From positions 1-42,439 of the forward strand of contig CAVRZD010000001.1 of NCBI GenBank assembly GCA_963725645.1: a DNA stretch of 42,439 bases, in the 5' to 3' direction. Positions within the stretch are counted from its first letter, which is position 1; each line of letters opens with the position of its first letter. Under the pieces are notes generated by a model, which searched no databases, was not told the DNA's origin, and saw nothing but the letters and a program-made list of their open reading frames with translations. Source of the DNA: JALYZC01 sp963725645. GTDB taxonomy: Bacteria > Actinomycetota > Thermoleophilia > Solirubrobacterales > Solirubrobacteraceae. The position numbers and the translations under genes were made by a program. Positions 33,531-42,108 of this stretch are shown piece by piece.

Positions 33531-35050
33531 CCGAGCGCGCGCTGGAACCACCGCAGACCGCAGGCGCGGTCCCTGGGCGCGCCGTCTCGGCGCCGGCCGC
33601 GCGTTCGCTCGTCGCCTTGCCTGCGGCGGGGCACGAGTTGCTCGCCGTCGCCGGCCGGCGGGTGCCGGCGATGCAGGCGACGCTCGAGGTCGGCCCGGTC
33701 GACGATCCGCTCGAACGCGAGGCCGATCGGGTGGCCGAGCGGGTGATGCGGATGCCCGAGCCGGGCACGGTGCGCCGCAAGTGCGCGTGTGGCGGCGAGC
33801 CCGGCCCCGACGGCGAATGCGCGCGCTGCCGCGCCAAGCGCCTGGGACTGCAGCTCAAGCCGGCGGCCGGTGCGATCGCGACCGTCGCTCCGCCGATCGT
33901 CCACGACGCGCTCGGGTCGCCGGGTGCGCCGTTGGAGCCCGCCACGCGCGCGTTCTTCCAGCCGCGGCTGGGCGCTGACCTGTCGCACGTGCGTGTCCAT
34001 CGCGACGACCGAGCGGCCGCGTCGGCGCGTGCCGTCGGTGCGCTGGCCTACACCGTCGGCTCCGACATCGTCTTCGCCGCCGGTTCCTACGCACCCACGA
34101 CGCACGACGGCCGCAAGCTGCTCGCCCATGAGCTTGCCCATGTCCTGCAACAGCGCACGACCACGTCGCTGCAACGTCAGGTGCCGCCGATCACACCCAC
34201 CTGCAACGCGGTCCCCTATCAACCCGGGCTCACGCCGTGCTGCGATGACCGCGTCATCTCCGGCCCGGCGCCGCCCGCAGGCACGCAGTGTCAGGACCGG
34301 ACGACCCGCGACAACGAGTACGACGGATGCAGCGTGCCGGATTTCCTGGTCGGTCCCGGGGAGAACAAGGACAACCCCGGGGGCGCGTACGACACGTGGT
34401 TCTCCGATCCGAGCATCCACGGCACGCAGATCCGGGACTTCGAGCCGAAGCTCCCGTGCGACGTGCACGACAAGTGCTTCCAGACGTGCGGTGCCGACAG
34501 AGCTGCGTGCAACGCCGAGCTCTTTCGCGCTGCGCGCGCTGTCTGCAACAACTCGAGGCAGCGTGGCAGGGCGCTACAGAAGTGCATCGATGCCGTCGAA
34601 CTGGCGGAGAAGCTGTTGCCAGCCGGCTCGATCGGCCCGTTCAACGACCGCCAAGAGGAGTATTGCGTCTGCTGCCCGCCGGGCCTCGGCCGCCTCACTG
34701 CCACCACGTCGATCTGGTTCGCCTCGGGTCGCGCCGAGCTCGACGCCGCCGCCGAGGTAGCCGTGACGGACTTCGTCGACCGCTACCGAGCGGCCTTGAC
34801 CGGGAACTGCGAGGTGACGCTCGTCGGACACGCCAGCCCGCTGGGGTCCGACGCGGACAACCAGACGCTCTCCGATGAGCGCGTCAAGAACGTCCGCGCC
34901 GCGATTCAGTCACGCCTGGCTCCGGCCAGCGTGATGTGGATGTTCGGACGACCTCTCGGCGAGCAGTTGGGCGATCTCGAACGCCCCGAGGACCCGACCG
35001 ACGACTGCCAGGAATACCGCACGGTCGAGATCATCCTGGTCGCCAAATGA
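33527..35050 (+). CDS. eCIS cargo protein: DUF4157 core domain, phospholipase A2-like domain, OmpA-like C-terminus
   Basis: 507 aa from a GTG overlapping the DUF6519 stop. Residues 1-210 form the eCIS-core/DUF4157 module: a Cys cluster (Cys86, 88, 98, 101), RLGADLSHVRVHRDDRAAASA, and the HELAH metallopeptidase-like signature (201-205). Residues about 225-385 are Cys-rich with YDGCSVPDFL and CDVHDKCFQTCG (His314/Asp315), the active-site/Ca-binding pattern of secreted phospholipase A2 of the bacterial/group XII kind. Residues about 390-507 match OmpA-like domains (SIWFASGRAELDAAAEVAVTDFVDRY, VTLVGHASPLGSDADNQTLSDERVKNVRAAI). Likely a delivered lipid-hydrolysing effector; the activity is inferred. 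Confidence 0.88.
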   Translation: MTERALEPPQTAGAVPGRAVSAPAARSLVALPAAGHELLAVAGRRVPAMQATLEVGPVDDPLEREADRVAERVMRMPEPGTVRRKCACGGEPGPDGECARCRAKRLGLQLKPAAGAIATVAPPIVHDALGSPGAPLEPATRAFFQPRLGADLSHVRVHRDDRAAASARAVGALAYTVGSDIVFAAGSYAPTTHDGRKLLAHELAHVLQQRTTTSLQRQVPPITPTCNAVPYQPGLTPCCDDRVISGPAPPAGTQCQDRTTRDNEYDGCSVPDFLVGPGENKDNPGGAYDTWFSDPSIHGTQIRDFEPKLPCDVHDKCFQTCGADRAACNAELFRAARAVCNNSRQRGRALQKCIDAVELAEKLLPAGSIGPFNDRQEEYCVCCPPGLGRLTATTSIWFASGRAELDAAAEVAVTDFVDRYRAALTGNCEVTLVGHASPLGSDADNQTLSDERVKNVRAAIQSRLAPASVMWMFGRPLGEQLGDLERPEDPTDDCQEYRTVEIILVAK

Positions 35051-36726
35051 CCCGGGAGCCTGCCCACCAGCCGGTGACGTCGCCCTCGCCGAAGCCCGCC
35101 CGGCCTGAGTCCACCCGTGGCACGTCGTCGGCCGGCGCCACGCCCGAATCCGGCCACGAGCTGCTCAGGGTCGCCGGGCGACGAGCAGCGTCAGCTGCCC
35201 AGGGGACGATCGACACGGTTGCCTCGCTCCCGCGCAGCAACGTGGCGGCAGAGCTCGACGCGGCGCGCGGCGGCGGAGAGCCACTGTCGCAGCCCGCTCG
35301 CGGTGAGCTCGAGCGGGGCATGGGCGCGGACTTCGCCGCGGTGCGCACGCACCGCGGCGCACGAGCCGACGCGCTGGCCGCCGCTCTCGGCGCGACCGCC
35401 TTCACCGCCGGGACGGACGTCTTCCTGCACCGCTCCGCACCCCAGCCGACGACTCCCACGGGTCGCGGACTGCTCGCGCACGAGCTCGTCCACGTCCTCC
35501 AGCAGTCCGCCGGTCCCGTCGAGGGCCGCCCGGGCCCCGGCGGTCTGCGCGTGAGCGACCCCGACGACCGCCATGAGCGCGCCGCGGCGCGGGCCGGCGA
35601 GCGCGTCGCGTCGGGCGCCCCGGTTGACCTCGGCCTCGCCCTCACCGCGCCACGGGGCGCGCCCGGCGTGGTCGTCCAGCGCCAGACACCGGCTGCTGCG
35701 CCCGAGACATCGATCGGGGAGCGCGTCGCGGAGCTCGAGCGGCGCCAGAGCGTCACGGAGGCTCGCCAGGCCTCGGTGGACCAGGACGCTCGCTGGCGCG
35801 GGACCTTCGGCGCTCGCTTCTCGAGCTCCACGCAGGCCATCCTTCGCGTCAGCGGCGCGTTGCAAGGTGCGCACGACGGCTTCAGCCGGGCGCAGGTGGA
35901 GCAGGCCGAATTCGACCAGCTCGCCAATCAGCTCTTGATCGCTGCCGTGTCGGTCGGGTTCGCCGCGGCTTTCGAGCCGTTGCTCAGCGCCTCTCTCGGG
36001 CGCATGGGCATGGCCGCCGAGGCCGCTGAGGACATCGTCGAGCGATGGGAGAATCCGTCCGTGCAGGCCGTCGGGACGATGAGCAACCTCGTCCCCGCGA
36101 CGCAAGCCGTCATCAGCGGTCCCGGGCCGCCGGCGGCGACGGTCGTGCCGACGGGAGATCCCTTCGCGCTTCTGACCGGCAACCTCGAGGAGATCGAGCG
36201 TCACAAGCAGGCGATGGAGATGGCCTTCAGCGCTCGCGCCGGCCAACGCGCCAGCGCGTCCGACGAGCAGGTGCTCGCGTTCGATCTTGCCGCGCAGGAG
36301 AACGTGTACGCCACGCTCTTCGCGGGACTCACGGCGGCCTCGGCCGGCGTCGAATCCCTCAAGAGCGCGGATGAGCTCGTGGTCATCATCGAGCGCCACC
36401 TGTGGGCGGGGTGGATCAAGCAACACGGTGCGGTCGCGATCGGAGACACGCTGTCCCCTGTCGCGCAGGCGCCCGAGCCCCGCGACCCGGACGCGTGGAC
36501 GCGGCCCGTGGGGAGCTATTCCGTCGCGGCCGCCGGCGCCTACGTGGGGGAGGAGCTGAATGCGATCGGCGTGTCCCGCCTCGCGGGCGTCTCCCTGAGC
36601 ACCCACTGGTTCTTGCCGTCGCTGCCGCTCAACTGGCCCTACAAGCTCGTCACGTGGGCCTTCTCGTATCGCGAGAGCGCGGAGCGAGCCGTGCTGGACC
36701 CCACGCGCCCGACGCCGACCGAGTGA
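35047..36726 (+). CDS. eCIS cargo protein 2: DUF4157 core domain plus unknown C-terminal domain
   Basis: 559 aa with ATG overlapping the previous stop (ATGA), last gene of the operon. The DUF4157 module spans about 75-155: LERGMGADFAAVRTHRGARADALAAALGATAFTAGTDVFL and HELVH (145-149). Residues about 222-250 are coiled coil (GERVAELERRQSVTEARQASVDQ). Residues about 295-360 hold a hydrophobic stretch (LLIAAVSVGFAAAFEPLLSAS), and the rest is helical with aromatics near the end (THWFLPSLPLNWPYKLVTWAF). No enzymatic motif is seen. Coiled coil plus hydrophobic helix would suit a membrane-active toxin, but this is a guess. Confidence 0.82.
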   Translation: MTREPAHQPVTSPSPKPARPESTRGTSSAGATPESGHELLRVAGRRAASAAQGTIDTVASLPRSNVAAELDAARGGGEPLSQPARGELERGMGADFAAVRTHRGARADALAAALGATAFTAGTDVFLHRSAPQPTTPTGRGLLAHELVHVLQQSAGPVEGRPGPGGLRVSDPDDRHERAAARAGERVASGAPVDLGLALTAPRGAPGVVVQRQTPAAAPETSIGERVAELERRQSVTEARQASVDQDARWRGTFGARFSSSTQAILRVSGALQGAHDGFSRAQVEQAEFDQLANQLLIAAVSVGFAAAFEPLLSASLGRMGMAAEAAEDIVERWENPSVQAVGTMSNLVPATQAVISGPGPPAATVVPTGDPFALLTGNLEEIERHKQAMEMAFSARAGQRASASDEQVLAFDLAAQENVYATLFAGLTAASAGVESLKSADELVVIIERHLWAGWIKQHGAVAIGDTLSPVAQAPEPRDPDAWTRPVGSYSVAAAGAYVGEELNAIGVSRLAGVSLSTHWFLPSLPLNWPYKLVTWAFSYRESAERAVLDPTRPTPTE

Positions 36727-36737
36727 CGGGCGTCGGG
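36708..36737 (+). terminator. Hairpin at the end of the eCIS operon
   Basis: CCCGACGCC (36708-36716) and GGCGTCGGG (36729-36737) form a perfect 9-bp stem with a 12-base loop that contains the stop codon of the last gene. There is no T-run, as is usual for GC-rich actinobacteria. It plausibly ends the operon transcript. Confidence 0.65.
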
Positions 36738-36777
36738 GGTGAGTTCGGGGTGCCTGCGGGCTGTGCATCCACGACGG

Positions 36778-36966
36778 GCGAGCGATCGGCGCGGCACTCG
36801 GCCGCAGCGCGAGCGCAAAGCCGCCAGCGTTGTAGAGCATCAGCAGGTCGTCGTCGTAGCGTCGCGGTGGCCGCGCACCAAAGCCGAAATACGTCTCATA
36901 GAAGCGACGTGAGCGTGCCTGGTCGCTGACGGGAAGCGCGAGGTGATCCACCGGCCACGAGGTTAC
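36778..36966 (-). pseudogene. VOC/glyoxalase-family protein, N-terminal fragment
   Basis: The minus strand encodes PVDHLALPVSDQARSRRFYETYFGFG, then DDDLLMLYNAGGFALALRPSA, the first beta-alpha-beta-beta module of a vicinal oxygen chelate protein, including the metal-ligand-type His. The frame then leaves the family sequence about 50 bases from the eCIS operon end, so the gene has lost its C-terminal two thirds. Probably cut when the eCIS block was inserted or the flank was rearranged. Confidence 0.75.
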
Positions 36967-37166
36967 GAGACCGGTGCGAGCCGGGCACACGGCGCTCGTG
37001 CTGTCGGTGAACGGAGCAGGTGCGGGCTGTCGGCGCCACACGGTGACCCGAGTGCCCGGTCGCATGGATACGAGCACGCCCGCAGACCGACGGCGCGGCT
37101 GCTGCTGTCAGGCGCAAGCATCGCGCTCGCCGCCCGCGCTCGGCGGCGAGCGCGTCGTCGGCGACC

Positions 37167-37955
37167 TCAGCGGAAGGCCGGCAGGCGAAGCACCTGCCGT
37201 GGCCCCTGAATTGGATCCTTGCCGTCGTAGCGAGGGTCGGTGTGCTCGATCTCGGCGAAGTACCACGGCGCGAGCAGGTCCGGGCCACCGGTGAACGCGT
37301 CGGCCCAGTAGACGAGCCGCAGGTCGGTCAGCTTCGAGGCGCGCGTGCTGCAGTCCTTGCGGTCGGCGAGCCCGTCGCGAATCGCGGCGGCCACGTCGTG
37401 CTCGCTGACGAGCTCACGCTCGTCGTGGCGTGACAGCTTGTCCCACAGGCCCGCGTGGATCATCACCGGCCGATCGTCGGTCTTGAAGACCATCCGGACC
37501 TTGGCGCGCGGCCCGGTCACCTCGATGCCGTTCAGCGCGATGTGCGAGATCACGTCCGTCTTGGCCTTCTCCGATCGCCGCTCCTTGCCGTCGAAGACCA
37601 CCGCTTCCGTCACGCGCGCGTCGAGCTCGAACTCGAGCTCGCCGTCCTCGACGTCGCCCGGAAGCAGCTCGGCCTCGCTGAGGAACGCGTCGGCCCACTT
37701 GCGGGCCGCCGCCGCGGTGACGGTCCGCTTCACCGGCTCTGCCCACGCGAGCGTCTGGTCGACGTAGAACAGCACGCCTGCAAAGCGCGCACACGGCTGG
37801 GCATAGGCGAGCGCCCGCACGCCGTCATGCGCCACGAGCGCCTCCTCGGTGCCTTCGAGCTTGGCGTCGAAACCCAGACGCTTGGTGACAGTGCCGAGGC
37901 GTCGCGCGTCCAAGCGCCTCGTGGTTCGTCGGTAGAGCACGACCGATCGAGTCAT
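37167..37955 (-). CDS. Unknown protein, partner of the caspase-like DUF6345-type protein
   Basis: 262 aa, with GAGGAGGG 6 bases before the ATG, starting 10 bases after the upstream gene's stop, so co-transcribed. No signal peptide. It has mixed alpha/beta with distinct blocks (TRSVVLYRRTTRRLDARRLG, ALAYAQPCARFAGVLFYVDQTLAW, DRPVMIHAGLWDKLSRHDERELVSEHDVAAAI) and a C-terminus LRLVYWADAFTGGPDLLAPWYFAEIEH, then QVLRLPAF. I cannot name the family. The pairing suggests it modulates or is processed by its neighbour. Confidence 0.8.
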   Translation of the reverse strand: MTRSVVLYRRTTRRLDARRLGTVTKRLGFDAKLEGTEEALVAHDGVRALAYAQPCARFAGVLFYVDQTLAWAEPVKRTVTAAAARKWADAFLSEAELLPGDVEDGELEFELDARVTEAVVFDGKERRSEKAKTDVISHIALNGIEVTGPRAKVRMVFKTDDRPVMIHAGLWDKLSRHDERELVSEHDVAAAIRDGLADRKDCSTRASKLTDLRLVYWADAFTGGPDLLAPWYFAEIEHTDPRYDGKDPIQGPRQVLRLPAFR

Positions 37956-37965
37956 CTCACCCTCC

Positions 37966-38751
37966 TCAGCAGGCGTGCGGGACCCACGTCCAGCTGAACC
38001 AGTTGGCGGCACCGGGCACCGGATCCGGGCTGACATGGCCCCGATCCCAGATGTAGTCGTTCTGCGTGTCCGTGCCCTGCGTGTTGGCGTACAGGACCGC
38101 GGCCTCGTAAGGCGCGGGCTGCACCATCGAGGTCATCGCGAACCAGGCATCGATCACCTTCAACGGGATGCGCCCGATCAGCCACTCGGGCACGCCGTAG
38201 ACCACCGTCGGCCAGCGGCCGTCGCAGTAGGCGCCAAAGTAGCTTCCCGGAGTGGCGAGATCGAGGCTCACCGTGGTGAACGACAGGATCGTGTGCAGGC
38301 CCTGGAAGGCGTCCGCCCACCGGTCGAACACGTCCAGGTTCGCGGCGCCGAGCGTCGCATCGAGCTGCAGGGTGTTGCAGACCTCGAGCGCGAGCCACTC
38401 CAGATCCCCGGTGCCCAGACGCAGGTCGCCGTTGGACGGGCCCGAGTAGCCGTCGCACTCGACGAGGTTGTCGTCGGGAACGTCGCAGCGGAAGTAGAAC
38501 CCCCACGGGCTGCCGTGGCCGGTGAAGTAGGCGAAGTCGACGGTGTCCGCCCATTGCGGCGCCGTGCCGCCCTTGCTCGTGCGCTTGAAGTCCTCCTCCC
38601 ATGCGTTCCCGTTGCCCCAGTTGAACGAGCCGACCCACCCCTCGTGGTTGACGAGCTCGTTGTAGAAGCCTGGCGCGTCCTCGTGCTCGTGCGTGAGGGC
38701 GTTCAGGCAGTCATACGCGTCGATCCACTCGACGCCGACCTGTTTGGTCAT
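37966..38751 (-). CDS. Caspase/gingipain-like protein (DUF6345-type), candidate cysteine peptidase
   Basis: 261 aa, ATG 38749-38751 with GGAGG upstream. The sequence shows the clan CD pattern: a hydrophobic strand ending in His-Gly (DFAYFTGHG, His79) and a second strand ending in Cys (LALEVCNT, Cys125). Aromatic-rich stretches (GFYNELVNHEGWVGSFNWGNGNAWEEDF) precede the dyad. The overall look is that of DUF6345 proteins. No signal peptide, so it is cytoplasmic or delivered. Downstream is an unknown partner (37167-37955). Catalysis is inferred from the dyad and not shown. Confidence 0.72.
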   Translation of the reverse strand: MTKQVGVEWIDAYDCLNALTHEHEDAPGFYNELVNHEGWVGSFNWGNGNAWEEDFKRTSKGGTAPQWADTVDFAYFTGHGSPWGFYFRCDVPDDNLVECDGYSGPSNGDLRLGTGDLEWLALEVCNTLQLDATLGAANLDVFDRWADAFQGLHTILSFTTVSLDLATPGSYFGAYCDGRWPTVVYGVPEWLIGRIPLKVIDAWFAMTSMVQPAPYEAAVLYANTQGTDTQNDYIWDRGHVSPDPVPGAANWFSWTWVPHAC

Positions 38752-39347
38752 TGACCCACCTCCATCGCCAACATGCGATTTCGCGACCGCTCTCGACGTA
38801 CACGATTGCGGGCGTTGGGTGCGTGAGCGATCGCGCCTGGCGGCCTGCGCACAGACGAGAGACCGCCACGCCGAATCTACGTCGGGCTGCGCAGGCGTGC
38901 TCGGCGTTGCGCAACCCCGATCAGGAAGGTTGAGCAAACCTGTGCTAAGCGCGCTGCGAGCGCGTCGACCGACCGCACGGGCGCCGCTCTAGCCGGTGCG
39001 GTGTCTCGACGCGCAATGGAAAGGAGCAGTCACGATGCTTCGTCCGGCACGCGGCGCGGCTGAGCGACGAGCCCGATCCGTCGAATCGCAGCGGTGAGGC
39101 CGACGACGAGTCGCAACCCGCTCGGCGCGACGCGCGCGACGCGCGCCGTGGTGGCCCAAGACATCGCCACCTTGCGTCAGGCCCTGCATACCGTCTGACG
39201 CCGCGTCGGCGCCGCGCCCTGCCGCCGAAGATCTTCTCCGACTGACCACGCCCTGCAGGGAGTCCGCGTGCCTCGCTCGTCCTTGTTTCGCCGCAGCCTG
39301 GTTCGTGCGCTCGGCGCGTTGTTCGCGGCCGCGCTCGGCTGATCACA
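38752..39347. other. About 600 bases without a recognisable gene
   Basis: Frames on both strands are Arg-rich, with no domain or convincing ribosome-binding site. The part nearest 38752 must contain the promoter of the caspase-like cassette, but no clear -10/-35 pair stands out. Confidence 0.5.
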
Positions 39348-40175
39348 TCACGACGCCAATCCCGCCGGCTCCTTCTTCTTGGCCGGCGCGCCTGTGTGGC
39401 GGTTCGCCCACTCGAGCGCGTAGTCGGCCACCGCTTCCCAGCCGGGCGCGCCGGCCGTGAAGTGCGGGCGTCCCGCGAACTCCTTGTAGTCGACTACGGC
39501 TTTCGACTTGCCGAGGCGCTTCGCGGCCTCCCTGCTCACCGACGCCGGGATCGTGTGGTCCTGGTCGTTGCCGATCACGAGTAGCGGCGGGCGGTCGTCC
39601 TTGTGGAAGTCGACCTTGGTGACGGCGCGCGGATTGAAGTTGGCGAACGCCGCCTGGAAGACCACCCGGCCGGGGGCAGGAACGTAGTAGCGCGCATAGG
39701 CCGCCTCGGCGTCCGCGTCGCTCATCGTGTTCGTGAAGGAGAAGCGGAACTGCTTGGGCGTCAGCGGGATGGTCTTCTTTCGGTTCGCCGGGTTGCGGAG
39801 CGCCGGGAAGACGGTGCGAAGCTCCGCGGGCGGCAGGCGCAGCACGCCCTTCACCGGCGCCGGCGACAGGCCGACCCCGGCCGCACCAAGGCCGCGATCG
39901 AGCAGGAGTTCGGTCACGAGCCCGCCGGTGGAGTGCCCCATGATCACCGGCGGGGTGTCGAGGCCGCGGATGATCCGGTCGTAGTGGTCGACGACCTCGG
40001 TGACGCCGAGCCCGTTCAGGACGGACGGGTCGCGGCGGAGGGCCTCGACCTCGCCCTCCATACGCGGCCAGGGCGGCGCGAGGACCTCGTGTCCGCGCTC
40101 CTCGAAGCGCGCGTTCCAGCCCTCCCAGCTGCGCGGTGTGAGCCAGAGACCGTGGATGAGGACGATGGTGGGCAT
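39348..40175 (-). CDS. Alpha/beta hydrolase
   Basis: 275 aa from the ATG at 40173-40175; the longer upstream frame is low-complexity. The oxyanion region TIVLIHGLWLTPRSWEGW, nucleophile elbow GHSTGG (Ser), acid DQDHTIP (Asp) and RPHFT (His near the C-terminus) make a complete catalytic triad. It is a cytoplasmic esterase/lipase-like enzyme with unknown substrate. The tail ends in a Lys-rich stretch (PAKKKEPAG). It sits alone between a gene-free stretch and a decayed IS110. Confidence 0.9.
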   Translation of the reverse strand: MPTIVLIHGLWLTPRSWEGWNARFEERGHEVLAPPWPRMEGEVEALRRDPSVLNGLGVTEVVDHYDRIIRGLDTPPVIMGHSTGGLVTELLLDRGLGAAGVGLSPAPVKGVLRLPPAELRTVFPALRNPANRKKTIPLTPKQFRFSFTNTMSDADAEAAYARYYVPAPGRVVFQAAFANFNPRAVTKVDFHKDDRPPLLVIGNDQDHTIPASVSREAAKRLGKSKAVVDYKEFAGRPHFTAGAPGWEAVADYALEWANRHTGAPAKKKEPAGLAS

Positions 40176-40374
40176 GCGAGGGCCTTTCGGTCGGGTGCGG
40201 GCAGAGGCCGAATCGGCGCGGTCGCCGGGGTCGCGCCCGGCTGCGCGCTCGCAGCCAAGGACCGGACAGCGCCCCGATCCGTGACAACGCATGCACTCCC
40301 GGCAGCTCTGCCGAGAGATCGCCGCCCGGCTCGCTTCGGAATCTGGGACTCTCGCGTTGGACTGCCATGAAGGA

Positions 40375-40431
40375 GGGCCTCCCCGGTGGCACGCTCCGCG
40401 TGTTCACCGAGGAGCGAGCTCGAGGAGGCCC
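40375..40431 (+). ncRNA. Structured leader in front of the IS110 transposase, bridge-RNA candidate
   Basis: Nested stems: GGGCCTCC (40375-40382) with GGAGGCCC (40424-40431), then GGTG with CACC, then CACGC/GCGTG around a TCC loop. In IS110 elements the non-coding end upstream of the transposase encodes the bridge RNA. The outer 3' arm also includes the GGAGG ribosome-binding site, so it may merely control translation. Confidence 0.35.
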
Positions 40432-40437
40432 ACGCTC

Positions 40438-41481
40438 ATGTTGCACGCTGGATTGGATCTGAGTCGCCGCAAGATCGATGTCTGCCTGCTGTCGGCGGCT
40501 GGCGAGATCGTCGAGGAGTTCGCGTCGGCGCCCGATGCCGACGGCCTGCTTAGCCTGGCGCGCCGGGTGGGGCGTCACGAGCGGCCGGTGCGGGCGGTGA
40601 TCGAGTCGATGACCGGTGCGCGGTTCGTGCACGACCGCCTCGAAGCGCTGGGCTGGGACGTGCTGATCGCCGACGCGGCCAAGGTCAAAGGCCTGGCGCC
40701 ACTGGCGTGCAAGACCGACAAGATCGACGCGCGCGTGCTCGCAGTGCTCTCGCATCGCGACCTGGTGCCCGAGATCTGGCTGCCCGACCCACGCGTCGGG
40801 CGCGAGCGCGAGCAGGCTCGCTTCCGGATGCATCTGGTCAAGCACCGCTCGATGCTCAAGCATCGCATCCACGCGACGCTGATCTCCTGAGCGGCCCGTG
40901 CCCGGTCACGGACCTGTTCGGCGTCGCCGGCCGCGAGCCTGCTGGATCGCCTCGACGTCCCGCAGCCGTGGCGCGGGACCGTCGACGCGAGCCTGCATCT
41001 CATCGATGACCTCGACCGCCAGATCGACGCGATCAATCGCGAGCTGCGGGCCTCGGGCGCCGACCATCGCTATGTGCCGTTGTTCTTGACCGTCCCCGGG
41101 ATCGGGTGGGTGCTGGCGTTCACGATCGCCGCCGAGATCGGCGATATCGCTCGCTTCCCGTAGACCAAGAAGCTGTGCGGCTACACCGGCCTGTGCCCGC
41201 GCGTCTACCAGTCCGGGGACCGCGACAGCCGCGGCCCGGTGACCAAGCAGGGACCGAAGTACCTGCGCTGGGCGATGCTCGAAGCCACCATGCACGCCCT
41301 GCGCCACCCGGCTTACCGTGAGCGCTACCAGCGCAACAAGCGCCGGCTGGGCCGCCAGCGTGGCGCCAAGGTCGCTCGATCGACGTCGCCCGAAAGCTCA
41401 CCGAAGCGATCTGGCACATGCTCACCAACAACCAGCCCTTCGCTCCCGCCCCGGGAGGCTCCGCTTCGTCTGGCCGCCTGA
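40438..41481 (+). pseudogene. IS110-family transposase, inactivated
   Basis: From ATG 40438 the frame gives the DEDD/RuvC-like domain (LHAGLDLSRRKIDVCLL, AVIESMTGARFVHDRL, KTDKIDARVLAVL) as far as LISTGA at 40890. Later parts lie in other frames: DLFGVAGRE (to about 40935), then LLDRLDVPQPWRGTVDASLHLIDDLDRQID and VPGIGWVLAFTIAAEIGDIARFP, a TAG stop at 41161, then KKLCGYTGLCPRVYQSGDRDSRGPVTKQGPKYLRWAMLEA with the C-terminal serine region. A further shift near 41375 restores IDVARKLTEAIWHMLT. At least three frameshifts and one nonsense codon make it dead. Confidence 0.85.
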
Positions 41482-42108
41482 CGGCCCTTTTGGACTTGAG
41501 CCCCCGGAGCCGGCCTCCAATGCCGCCTTGTCCTGCCGCCGAGCAGGCCATAGAGAGATGAGCGCCGCTCGCCCACGACCACAGCAAAGGACAACGACCC
41601 GACACCACCCACCCCGTTGACAAACCACGCCTCCTTCTATAGAGAGACGAGAACGGGGAGTGATCCGGGTACGATCGCGTGGCTGAGCGGGATCGACGCG
41701 AATGGCGGCGTGCCAACGGTCCCTGACCGGAACCGAGCGTCATGCCGGTACGAGGCGCGGCAAGGAGGCGCAGATGCCACGGCGGCCGCCGCGATCACGG
41801 GCGTGCTCGCAGTGGCTGCGCTGACGGCGACGGCCGCCAAGACCGCTAAGCACTCAGACGGGACCCGGCGTGGTCGTCGGTGTACTCGTGGTCGTCTGCG
41901 TGATTGCGCTTGGCGTGCGAACGGTCGCTGGCTTGAGCGCACGCGTAGCGGTCTGCTACCGATCGGCTCGACGATGTTTGATGACGCGCGGACCGACCTG
42001 CGCCGCTCCGAGCCTGAGGCCGACGCGCTGCTCGCCCGTCAGCGTGCGCTCGCGGTAATGGGCGACACGACAATCTCATTCCGTTCGCGCGCCGATTGCG
42101 GCGGGCGG
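41482..42108. other. About 630 bases without a supported gene
   Basis: Presumably holds the non-coding right end of the IS110 element and unclassified sequence. A plus-strand frame from ATG 41974 (FDDARTDLRRSEPEADALLARQRALAVMGDTT) looks protein-like at first but then runs antisense through the winged-helix gene, so it is not called. Confidence 0.4.

Noticed and set aside
12612..36726. Prophage
   Set aside because: No head, portal, terminase, lysis or DNA-replication genes, and DUF4157/AAA/DUF4255/CIS_tube genes mark an eCIS.
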